NCBI GenBank assembly: GCA_022496185.1
Contig: WTXG01000505.1
Coordinates: forward strand, 1 to 16,878
Length of the DNA stretch: 16,878 bases
DNA from: Multifurca ochricompacta
Taxonomy: Eukaryota; Basidiomycota; Agaricomycetes; Russulales; Russulaceae
Direction of reading: 5' to 3'
Below, piece by piece: positions 8,545-16,600 of this stretch; position 1 is the first letter of the stretch; every line of letters starts with the position of its first letter. The position numbers and the translations under genes were made by a program. The notes beneath the pieces are model-generated. The model saw only the letters and a program-made list of their open reading frames with translations, was not told the origin of the DNA and did no database searches.

Positions 8545-9138
8545 TGTTACAACCTCTACCGAGCAACCCCATTTTCTTCCACCTCCCCAACGACGACCTG
8601 TCCCTGCCACCCACTCTACACTTCATGATCACATCCCCATCCTGGGACCCATCACGTGCCTTGCTCCCATCCCCATGATTTACTTTGGACTTGTTGACAC
8701 CCTGTGTACCTATGTTTGACCCTTTATCGCTTATCTTGTTATCTGCTTATCTTTATGTTCGGACACTTACTTAATACCCTATCAGAAGCCTGACTTTATG
8801 CTGTCCGCTTCCGTATATTTGGGCCCACTTGACTCCGTTATCTTATCTACAGACGCCCACTCGATTACATATATAAGTCTGCTGTAGCTACATTGTAGAC
8901 CTCAGATTCGACTTATTAAATACATCAGTGTTTGTCTTCTGGACTCTCCCTTGAACCCTTTGACTCGATTGTCTCAGTGCTTTTGGCACTTTCCGCTCAA
9001 CATTGTCACTAGGGAACAGCCCCTTTGACTTTGACTCTTCCACTCAAACACTCCAAGAGGTCCTATTGGCCTCTTATCTAAACGAACGTACGAAGCTGTT
9101 GCACAAGTCGTGCAGAACGTCTCACACCGGACGTAACA
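8545..9138 (+). repeat. 3' LTR of element A, 594 bp
   Basis: Begins TGTTACAACC and ends GACGTAACA. It matches 1651-2243. Nearly all differences are CpG in one copy against TpG or CpA in the other. It keeps the TATA box and hairpin; its self-primer copy reads AGATTCGACTT. Confidence 0.95.
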
Positions 9139-11064
9139 CGATGTGCTTCAGTTCAAAATTGTATTCTTCGAGCTCTAGGACTTCACGAGCGACCCGTCGG
9201 CTTATTTTGTGAGGTTCCTTCCAATAGAGCAGGTTGGAGTGATCAGTATGAATGATGGTCTTGTGGGGAGTCCCTGCTAAGTACGGCCGCCAGTGTCGTA
9301 ATGCTTTTACTATGGCCAGTAGTTCTCTATCCCAAATGTCATAATTCCGTTCCGCTGGCGAAAATGTTTCCGAATAAAAGGCTACAGGGTGAAGAAGTCC
9401 CATCGCGTCTTGTTGATTCAGTACGGCACCATTCGCGAAGTGAGATGTGTCAACTTCAAGTTCAAAGGGTTTCTGCAGATCTGGTTGTAAAAGGACTGGT
9501 TCTGAGCCAATGATGTCGCGAATTTGTTCAAAAGCCATTTGATGCTCCTCCGTCCAGTGCCAAGGGACGTCTTTCTTCAGTAATCTGTTCAGCGGTTGGG
9601 TGATCCCTGAGAATCCCTGGACGAAGCGTCGATAGAAATTACAGAAACCAATAAAAGACCGCATGTCTTTGACACATGTAGGCACTGGCCATTCCCGGAT
9701 TCCTTGCACCTTTATGGGGTCCATCCGCACCTGTCCTCCCTCTAGGATGACTCCTAGGTACTCTACACTTGGTTGTTCAAATGAGCATTTGGCGGGTTTA
9801 AGGTACAAATCGTGTTCACGAAGGATGTCCAACACCTGATGTACTCGTTCTCGATGGTGGGTTAGGTTGTTCGCAGTGGCAACTAATATGTCATCCATGT
9901 AAACCACTACTTCGCCAGTAAGAATGAGGTCGCGGAAGACATGGTTCATCATCGACTGGAAGGTAGCGGGTGAGTTGGTAAGGCCAAAAAACATAACATT
10001 CGGTTCGAACAGCCCCTGATTGGTCTTGAAGGCCACTTTACATTGGTCCCCATCTTTGATCCGAATGTTATTGTATCCCCAGCGGACGTCCATTTTGGAG
10101 AATAAGGATTTATCCCTCATGGTATCGATGAGTTCCGAAATGAGTGGCAAAGGGTAGGCGTTTTTCACAGTATAGGCGTTTATCCATCGGTAATCTTGAA
10201 CAGGTCGAAGTTTGCTGTCTTTCTTCTTAATAAAGAAGAACGGCGATGCGTATGGTGATTTCGACAGTCTAATGTATCCTTTTGCAAGATGTTCTTCCAG
10301 GAATGCTGTAAGTGCGGTCTGTTCTGCCTGTGACAATGGGTAAATTTTGCAGTCGATTGCCGATGGGGTATCGGGTACAAAGTCAATGGCATGATCCCAT
10401 GGTCGCGTGGGGGGAAAGCATTGCGATTCCTCCTCCAAGAACACTTTCCAGTGTCTATGGTATTCTGCTGGTACCACTTCTTCAAATGTCTTTTCTGTAC
10501 GCCCCTCTACTGCCTTCTGCGCGAGCTCTGATGCTTTGGTAATAAAACAGCAGCTCAGGCCCTCCTCTTTTGTCGCTGTTGCTGCAGAATGTCGGGCTGC
10601 GTAGTCATACCCCATTGATGTAATGAGCACAGGGTAGGAGTCCTTGCTCATTGTCGCATCACCCCAATTGATCTTGGGTTCGAATGCAGCAAGCCAGGGA
10701 TATCCCAGAACTAAGTCTTCTCCGCCTAGATTGGTGACTAGGAAGCGTATTGTCTTTGTCTTCTCCCCCACCTGGACATTTAGGTCGGTGTAATGCGTAA
10801 TTTTCCCTGCCCGATTGGCAGTTCCGTCAATATTCCAGACATTCTTCTCCTGAGGGAGTGCCAGCATTCCCAATCCCATGGTTTTCACCATCCGCGGGCT
10901 GATGAAGTTGTCGGTGGCTCCTGAGTCAATCAGGATGTCGCGATCGGCTGTTCTCTGTGTAGTCTCAAAATGTACTGGTATTTTCAACGATTTGAAGCGA
11001 CTAGTATACACAGAGGTTACATGTAATGCTTGTGCCCAGGCTGATGGGTTTGAGCCAATCAAAA
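9139..11064 (-). pseudogene. pol: Element B protease, reverse transcriptase and RNase H, open but cut off
   Basis: From the gag overlap at about 11064 the frame stays open to the LTR of A at 9138, about 640 codons without stop or shift. Protease has LIDSGATDNF near 10925. RT has [20 protein letters not shown] (about 10225-10170), [15 protein letters not shown], and catalytic YMDD at 9901-9890. RNase H has LEVDTSHFANGA, AERNYDIWDRELLAIVKALR and HTDHSNLLYW. It ends after YNFELKHI, just short of the final ADALS motif. One likely CpG change is W for R in DYRWIN (A has DYQRIN). The open frame extends into the LTR to 9122. RT could in principle be catalytic if expressed, but there is no attached integrase zinc domain or core. 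Confidence 0.88.
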
Positions 11065-11685
11065 ATCCTTCTTTGCGAATGCCTTCTCCACCAGGATGGC
11101 TCGCACTTCTTTGCTTTCCTTCATCATATTTGCCCATATTTCCTGTGCCTTTTCCTCCTTTGTCCTTTTGTTGACGGTCGGTGGATTGTTATGGACTGGT
11201 GTGACCGTCGCTTCCGCCGCTCATACTCCCTTTTTCGGGCATTCTCTGGACATGTGCCCTTGTGCCTTGCAGCGAAAGCATCTTCCTTCTTTCATCAACG
11301 TCTGCCCTTTGTCCTCCGTGAGCACAACCCGGGCTCTGGTTCTGTCAGCAGAGGTATCCATGGCATTCGGATCCCTCTGACTAGTGTGCATGGGTTTGAC
11401 TCCGAAGGCGGCCTTCCACTGGTCGCAGGTTTTTCCCTTTTTCATGTCGACCCCAAAACGCGTCTGGAAATCGAGGTAATCTTGCTGCTGTCGGCGAGCA
11501 GCATTGACCCATGTATCCCAGTCGTTGGGATGATGAAACTGGATGATGTTCTTCACCAGTGGGTTAGGCAACCCCTGGGAGAAGAGGTCCAGTGTGGCCT
11601 CTTCGTCGGTGTCATAGCCGGCCCTGTTGGCCAGACTTCTGAACTTTGCTACATAAGTGTTGAGTTCCCCCTTCTCCATTCTGAG
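11059..11685 (-). pseudogene. gag: Element B gag, C-terminal fragment with zinc knuckle
   Basis: At the D insertion boundary (11685) the fragment starts within the motif LRMEKGEL. It runs through the capsid C-terminus (KFRSLANRAGYDTDEEATLD, LFSQGLPNPLVKN) to a zinc knuckle CFRCKAQGHMSREC (about 11285-11245). A premature TGA at 11223-11221 follows PKKGV. The same frame goes on (ANMMKES, VEKAF) to the natural gag stop TGA at 11061-11059, one base frame from protease. Together with 12989-13018 it restores the gag reading across solo LTR D. Confidence 0.82.
11681..11685 (+). repeat. Target site duplication of solo LTR D, left copy
   Basis: CTGAG directly precedes TGTTACG. The same five bases directly follow the other LTR end at 12989-12993. 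A 5-bp duplication is typical of Ty3/Gypsy insertion. Confidence 0.85.
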
Positions 11686-12122
11686 TGTTACGCTCAGCAG
11701 GGCGCTCTGTGCGACATGCACAGATCGACGCGGGTCCATTGCCTCAGCCAGGAGCCTAGCTTGGTAAAGCTAGGCTCCAGGCTACTGTCTAGCTTCGGAA
11801 CGGATTAAGGGTTGGTGCTATAACCAAGCACAGAGAGAGATGGGATGAGTCAGCCAGAGGGAGCTAATCCCCTAAGGCTGTTAAGTGGGGACAGGGTCCA
11901 GTTGCTGTGCCGGAAACACACTGAGCACACTGGAGCCCTAGGAGACAGTAAGGGGGTTCAAAGGGAAGGGTACACACCCATTGCCAGAGGCAATGGGGTT
12001 CCCTGCAGGGATCACAAAGGCGCAAAGGAAGGGGAAAAGGTCTCTGATGTATTGGGGTTCAAGACTTCTAGGCTGAAGGCACAAGAGGTCAAATCTGGGG
12101 TCGTACAAACTGTCTACAGGGT

Positions 12123-12130
12123 CTTATATA
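12123..12130 (-). promoter_or_regulatory. TATA box of solo LTR D
   Basis: TATATAAG on the minus strand, 34 nt ahead of AGATTTGACC (from 12096), the spacing seen in A and E. A solo LTR keeping its promoter could start transcription leftwards, into the remaining B gag and pol. Confidence 0.5.
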
Positions 12131-12248
12131 CTGTATGGGGGTCTGGTCTGTAGCTAATCAGAGATGGGGTCAGAGTCCTTATCGTCCAATAGATAAGAGG
12201 TCAAATATAGTCCATGATAAGGATAAGCCTTATCAGAAGCATAGTCAT

Positions 12249-12362
12249 GTGGGGCAGTCCCACAGGAGTCATATCAGTGTGGGAGGATTCCCACCAGGGT
12301 CAGGGGCGAATGGGGAGATGATAGGCCCCATAGAAGTTGGATCAGTGTGGGAATACTCCCAC
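12249..12362. repeat. Three copies of a GTGGGA...TCCCAC palindrome in U3 of D
   Basis: Copies lie at 12249-12263, 12279-12294 and 12347-12362. Arms are GTGGG and CCCAC around a 5-6 nt centre. CAGTGT precedes the last two; AGGAGTCA follows the first and third, and AGGGTCA the second. They could be protein-binding sites or small hairpins; this is inference. Confidence 0.6.
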
Positions 12363-12378
12363 AGGAGTCAGAAGAGAG

Positions 12379-12532
12379 GGTCAAGTGACTGATGGGTCAG
12401 ATGATCTAAGGGGTCATGATCAAGGTCCAAGGTCACATGGTCAAAGGGGTCATGTGGTCTGAGGTCATGTGGTCAAGGGTCACATGACAGGTCATGGCTT
12501 TGAGTCCATGTCATGTGCCTACAGGTCACGTG
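12379..12532. repeat. Cluster of GGTCA motifs and GTCA[CT][AG]TG octamers in U3 of D
   Basis: About eleven GGTCA copies occur in 154 bp, six of the GTCA motifs extending to GTCACATG, GTCATGTG or GTCACGTG. The last contains the E-box core CACGTG (12527-12532). Spacing is irregular, so this looks like a cluster of binding sites rather than a simple tandem array. Confidence 0.6.
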
Positions 12533-12762
12533 GTCTGGAGGGGTGAGTACAAGCCAAAGTCGTCTTGTGTTCAGAGGCAGGTTTGGCAGGGACAGTGTCA
12601 GAGATCCCATGGGTGTCAGCCACAGGGACAGGGTATGGATGCTGGCCAAGACAGAGGCCAAGTATCAGGGGAAAAAGGGAATGCAGCCATCAGCACAGTA
12701 GCTGAACTAGTAGTGAGTCAGGTGCAGGTGTCAAGGGTAAGGGGGTCCTGAGAGCATCGTGT

Positions 12763-12893
12763 CACAGGCATCAGGGTGGGGTCCTGGGCATACAAGCCAC
12801 AGGCATCAGATAGGGTCCCAAGGCAGCAAGCCAAGGGCATCGGGGCAAAGGTCCTAGGCGCAAGGCCATAGGCATCTGGGTTCCAGGGCCAAA
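12763..12893. repeat. Degenerate 34-35 bp tandem repeat in U3 of D
   Basis: Units start at 12763, 12798, 12832 and 12867, each beginning CA[CAT][AG]GGCATC and carrying a GGGTCC/AGGTCC-like block in the middle and AAGC or AAGG near the end. Spacings are 35, 34 and 35 bp; the last unit is partial and more diverged. Confidence 0.65.
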
Positions 12894-12988
12894 GTGGTCA
12901 AGAGATGGTGGAGGAGGGGAATGGACAGTCAAGTGTGGGAAAAGGGGAGGCGCAGTATGAGGGTCAGGAAAAGAGTAGGTTCGTAACA

Positions 12989-12993
12989 CTGAG
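12989..12993 (+). repeat. Target site duplication of solo LTR D, right copy
   Basis: CTGAG directly after the LTR end; identical to 11681-11685. Confidence 0.85.
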
Positions 12994-13018
12994 GGACTTA
13001 AGCTCTCAAGCGGCCTTC
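12989..13018 (-). pseudogene. gag: Scrap of element B gag between insertions D and C
   Basis: On the minus strand these 30 bp read K-A-A-stop-E-L-K-S-L-R, matching KAAWELKSLR of A gag (about 3112-3141). The Trp codon TGG has become TGA. The plus-strand bases 12989-12993 are the D target duplication. It shows that B gag was continuous before D and C arrived. Confidence 0.8.
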
Positions 13019-13245
13019 TGTTACAACTCACTGTCGACTGCCTGGACAGTGGATTGTATGCGAAGGGAAAGGGATTTGGAAGTGGGCAAGGGATGAGAGT
13101 GAGGGTGAAAGTGCAAAGGAGACGAAGCGAACAGCTCAAGGGCAAGGGATGAGAAGCCTTCCACAAGGTGGGGCTAATCTCCTAGGTAATCAGGAACCGG
13201 ATCACAAGTGGACAGTCTGGAGCTGTCCATTCTATTCCCAAAGGG

Positions 13246-13253
13246 TTTATATA
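13246..13253 (-). promoter_or_regulatory. TATA box of the element C LTR
   Basis: TATATAAA on the minus strand after ATTACG, 35 nt upstream of AGACTGTCCAC. Confidence 0.5.
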
Positions 13254-13363
13254 CGTAATTACAACCGGGACTTTGGTCTGTGCACCACTTTAGGGGAGGT
13301 TAACTTTGCTTTAACTCCCTACTGATCCACCAATGAGAATAGCCCCACTTTTGGGCTTAGGAA

Positions 13364-13391
13364 TCCGCAGTCCGCAGTCCGCAGTCCGCAG
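13364..13391. repeat. Heptamer microsatellite in U3 of the element C LTR
   Basis: Four perfect tandem copies of TCCGCAG. Likely replication slippage; no function is evident. Confidence 0.9.
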
Positions 13392-13585
13392 TTTGTGCAC
13401 TGCTGTTTAGACATTGTGGGGTTCTGTTAGTACTCTTCCCACAGGTCTCCAATTTGGCAGGAGTCCGGCCCTTCTCTGGTCTTAATCTAGGGTTATCTTC
13501 GTCTCTGAGGGTTTTACAAGGTCTCTGGGAGCATCTGAGGATTTCTGGGGGGTCAGGAGGTTTTCTAGGGTGTCAGTTCATGACA

Positions 13586-13598
13586 CTATCCCCTCTTT
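13586..13598 (-). promoter_or_regulatory. Polypurine tract of element C
   Basis: Minus strand AAAGAGGGGATAG directly precedes the LTR start TGTCATG. This is the expected plus-strand primer site and fixes the LTR boundary. Confidence 0.75.
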
Positions 13599-13626
13599 AG
13601 GGCCTTGCTGTGCCACAGCAAGTTTG

Positions 13627-16600
13627 TCAGAGGTGTGGGGGTCTAGGCAGGGTGGGGTGTCGATGATGGAAGTCCCGAAGCAGGGTCATGGCATTCTTCA
13701 TTTCAGTGAAGGGGACCCACGAGTTCTCTGAGGCAGGGTAGCCTTTCCATTTGACAAGGTAACGGATGCCCTTTCTGTTAGGGGTGTGAGCAGACTGTAA
13801 GACAGTCTCTATCTCATAGTGGTCTTCTTCCCCATTCACAAGTTCTGGTGGGGGTCGAGTGAAGTTGGGTCCATGGACTGGGGTTTCTTTGTAATGGGAC
13901 AGGAGAGAGTTGTGAAAGACTGGGTGGATGCGCCATGACTTAGGGAGTTCAAGCTTGCAGTTAACAGGGCCAGAATGTATGACTTTAAAAGGACCATGGC
14001 GTCGGGGGCTGAGTTTGGCTTTGGGGTGAGTGGTGCGTATATTTGTCCCTTCCAACCAAACCAGCTCCCCTGTATTGAAAGCATGGAGGGGTCCATCTGG
14101 TCTCGACTGTTTCATGAGTTCTGCAGCCACCTGGAGGGCAGCAGCTACTTCACTACAGATAGTTTCTAGGGTGCGGAGTCTTTCTTCAACTGACAGGATA
14201 GGGGTGGCAAAATGGAGTGGGGGAATAAACTCTGGTTGGAAGCCATACCAGATTTCAAAGGGAGATCTTTTAGTAGCACTGTGAGTTCTAGCATTGTGGG
14301 CGAACTCCATGAAGGGGATCAGTTCTGCCCAGTCATCTTGTTGGAAGTTGCAAAAGACACGGAGGTATTGTTCTAGTTCTTGGTTGACCCGTTCAGTCTC
14401 TCCATCAGTCTGGGGGTGATAGGCAGTGCTCAAGGATGATTGTACTCCTAGCTTGCTCCACATTTCCTTCATGACTTTGGATGCAAACTGGGGGCCTCGA
14501 TCAGAGATGACTTGGTCTGGGAGGCCGGTGCGTCTCCATACATGTTCAAGGAATAGTCTGGAGGTTTCTGGAGCAGTGATATCTTTGGTGCAAGGAACAA
14601 TGATGGTGGCTTTACTGAACCGGTCCACCACCACAAATAGGGAGTCGTATGACTGAGATAGGGGTAAGTCTGTGATGAAGTCCATGGTGATTGTTCCCCA
14701 TACTCGAGTTGGAACTTGATTGGGTTGCAAAGGGATGGGTAGTCGAGGTCGAACTTTGGTTTCTTGGCAGGTGGCACATCCGTCCACATATTCTTTGACA
14801 AAGGAGGACATTCCTGGCCACCAAAATTCTCGTGATACTAGTTCATAGGTCTTCCATCTGCCTGGATGTCCTGTGGCAATGGAATCATGGTGTAACTTTA
14901 CAATGTCTCTTCGTAGTTCTTGGGACTTGGGGATGTAGACTTGGCCTTTATGTAGGATTAGGCCATTCTCTAGGTTCCAGTCCTCCAGTCCTTTGGCGAG
15001 GGAGCGTGGCCCATTGTGCAGGATGGTGGTCAGGGCTTGGGTGACTTCATTGTCATGCTCTTGGCAGTCTTTGATTCTGTGGTGTAGAGTGGAGTCATGA
15101 GTTGTTGTGACTGTGGTTTTCATGGCCTGAATGCAAAAAAACTTAGAGTCCAGGAGTATGCGCTCATCATTGTCATGCTCTATCCCCTCTTTATGGTCTG
15201 GACGCCGGGACAGAGCATCAGATTTGTTGAAAGAGCCAGGTTTGTGAACAATGGTGAAGTTGTATCGAGACAGTTCAAGGGCCCACCATGCTTGGCGGTG
15301 GGAGAGCTTCTGCTTGGAGCGGAAGTAAGTCAGGTTGTTGTGGTCAGTCCATACCTCAAAGGGAAGGGCTGCACCCTCAAGGTAGTGTCTCCAGGTGTCC
15401 AGAGCACGAACAATGGCAAGAAGTTCTTTGTCATGGATGTCATAGTTGCGTTCAGCATCCAGCATGGACTTGGATAGGAAGGCAAGGGGATGGTAGCGAT
15501 TGAGTTCATCAGGTTGTTCAAGGATGGCACCAATAGCAAAGTCACTGGCATCAGTGATGATACGGAAAGCTTTAGTATGGTCAGGGAGGGCGAGGACAGG
15601 GGCAGTGGTGAAGGCATTCTTTAGGGTGGAGAAGGCAAGGTCATGGTCAGAAGTCCAGAGGAAAGGGGTATCTTTCTTGGTGAGATCGTGGAGGGGGCGG
15701 GCAATGAGGGAGAAGTCTTTGATAAAACGTCGGTAGAAGTTGCAGAATCCAAGGAAGGCTTGGAGTTGTTTTAGGGTGCGTGGGGGAGGCCATTTCGTAA
15801 TACCCTCTAATTTAGCAGGGTCCATCTGGACACGGCCAGCTGTGATGACTAGGCCAAGATAGTCAATGGTTGTCTGAGCAAAGGTACACTTCTCCGGCTT
15901 TAGATATAAGTCAAACTGTTGGAGATGCTGAAGGACTTGGTGAGTGAGTGTTCTGTGGTGTTCCATGGAGTCTGTAAATATTAAGATGTCATCCATATAG
16001 ATGACAACATGGTCGGTGGCAAGGAGATCTTCAAAGGCACGATTCATGAAGGCTTGGAAATGTGGCAGGGGAGTTACAGAGTCCAAAGAACATGACAAGG
16101 GGTTCAAAGAACCTCGGTTGGTCTTAAAGGACGGCTTTCATTCATCTCCTTCTTTGATACGGATATTGTTATATCCCCAGCGGATATCAAACTTGGTGAA
16201 GTAGCGAGCATGGTGAAGTTTGTCAATGAGTTCTGGGATCAAGGGTAGGGGGTAAGCATTCTTTACTGTGATTTCATTCAAGGCTCGATAATCTTGGACA
16301 GGACGTAGTTTTCCATCCTTCTTTTTTACAAAGAAGAAGGGGCTAGCAATGGGGGACTTAGATTCTCTGATATATCCCTTGGCAGGTGGTCATTTAAGAA
16401 AACGTCCAGGGCTTTCTGTTCTTCAGGGGTGAGCTTGTAGATGCCGCAGTCACGCACTTTGGCATCTGGTTTGAGTTCTATGGCATGGTCCCATGGTTGG
16501 TGCTGTGGCAAACGTTGAGAGGCTTTCTCTTCAAAGACAGATCGGTATGCAGGTATTCAGGAGGGAGTTGGTCTTCTAAGGATGTAGGGGTCTTTACTTG

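Larger units (their letters stand above)
1651..9138 (+). mobile_element. Element A: complete but mutated Ty3/Gypsy chromovirus with an extra ORF
   Basis: Order: 5' LTR (1651-2243), self-priming PBS, gag (2263-3773), pol (3761-7239: protease, RT, RNase H, integrase, chromodomain), accessory ORF (7245-8513), polypurine tract, 3' LTR (8545-9138); 7,488 bp in all. Gag and pol carry a lost start codon, several frame-breaking indels and at least four TGA stops, so the copy is not autonomous. LTRs differ at about 22 of 593 positions plus one 1-bp indel. It sits on the opposite strand to the B fragments on both sides. GATGT occurs at 1646-1650 and 9140-9144, one base off a perfect target duplication. 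Confidence 0.93.
11686..12988 (-). mobile_element. Element D: solo LTR, 1,303 bp, in gag of element B
   Basis: Ends are TGTTACG (plus, 11686) and CGTAACA (12988), a perfect 7-bp inverted repeat, flanked by CTGAG on both sides. No internal coding region is present, so it is a solo LTR left by LTR-LTR recombination or a similar loss. Minus orientation is inferred from the TATA box (12130-12123), the AGA start 34 nt later (12096) and a GGGATTAGCTCC motif downstream, all as in E. U3 is about 860 bp and rich in short repeats. It resembles no other LTR here beyond these motifs. Possible ORFs inside have no recognisable product. Confidence 0.85.
784..13018 (-). mobile_element. Element B: minus-strand Ty3/Gypsy chromovirus, interrupted by insertions A and D and flanked by E and C
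   Basis: Four same-strand fragments line up with element A: gag scrap 12989-13018, gag 11059-11685, protease-RT-RNase H 9139-11064, integrase-chromodomain 784-1650. Between them sit a solo LTR (11686-12988) and a complete opposite-strand element (1651-9138). Compared with A, about 750 bp (A positions 5688-6436) are missing at the A insertion site. Most of the gag N-terminus lies beyond element C, off-window. Neither LTR of B can be assigned with certainty. Treating the fragments as one element is an inference from order, strand and the gag sequence that rejoins across the D target duplication. Confidence 0.75.
13019..13585 (-). repeat. 3' LTR of element C, 567 bp
   Basis: On the minus strand it begins TGTCATGAACTGACA at 13585, right after a polypurine tract, and ends GAGTTGTAACA at 13019, right at B gag sequence. 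A TATA box is at 13253-13246, a likely RNA start AGACTGTCC at 13218 (35 nt on), and GATTAGCCCC further down. No second copy is in the window, so the inner end rests on the gag boundary and the TG...CA rule. Confidence 0.8.

Noticed and set aside
9139..9144. Perfect 5-bp target duplication for element A
   Set aside because: The right copy of GATGT is one base away from the LTR end, and B is deleted here, so it is reported only as a near match.
11026..11808. 260-codon plus-strand ORF
   Set aside because: It overlaps B gag on the other strand and runs into solo LTR D; no domain, composition follows the antisense of gag.
12771..13166. 131-codon minus-strand ORF across the D/B/C junctions
   Set aside because: It spans two LTRs and a gag scrap, so it is a chance frame; proline- and leucine-rich only because of the pyrimidine-rich U3.
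13364..13391. Short direct repeats resembling a CRISPR array
   Set aside because: They are contiguous 7-bp units without spacers, a microsatellite inside an LTR.
11686..13585. One long LTR of about 1.9 kb for element C
   Set aside because: Gag sequence at 12989-13018, the CTGAG duplication and two separate TATA boxes show two LTRs.
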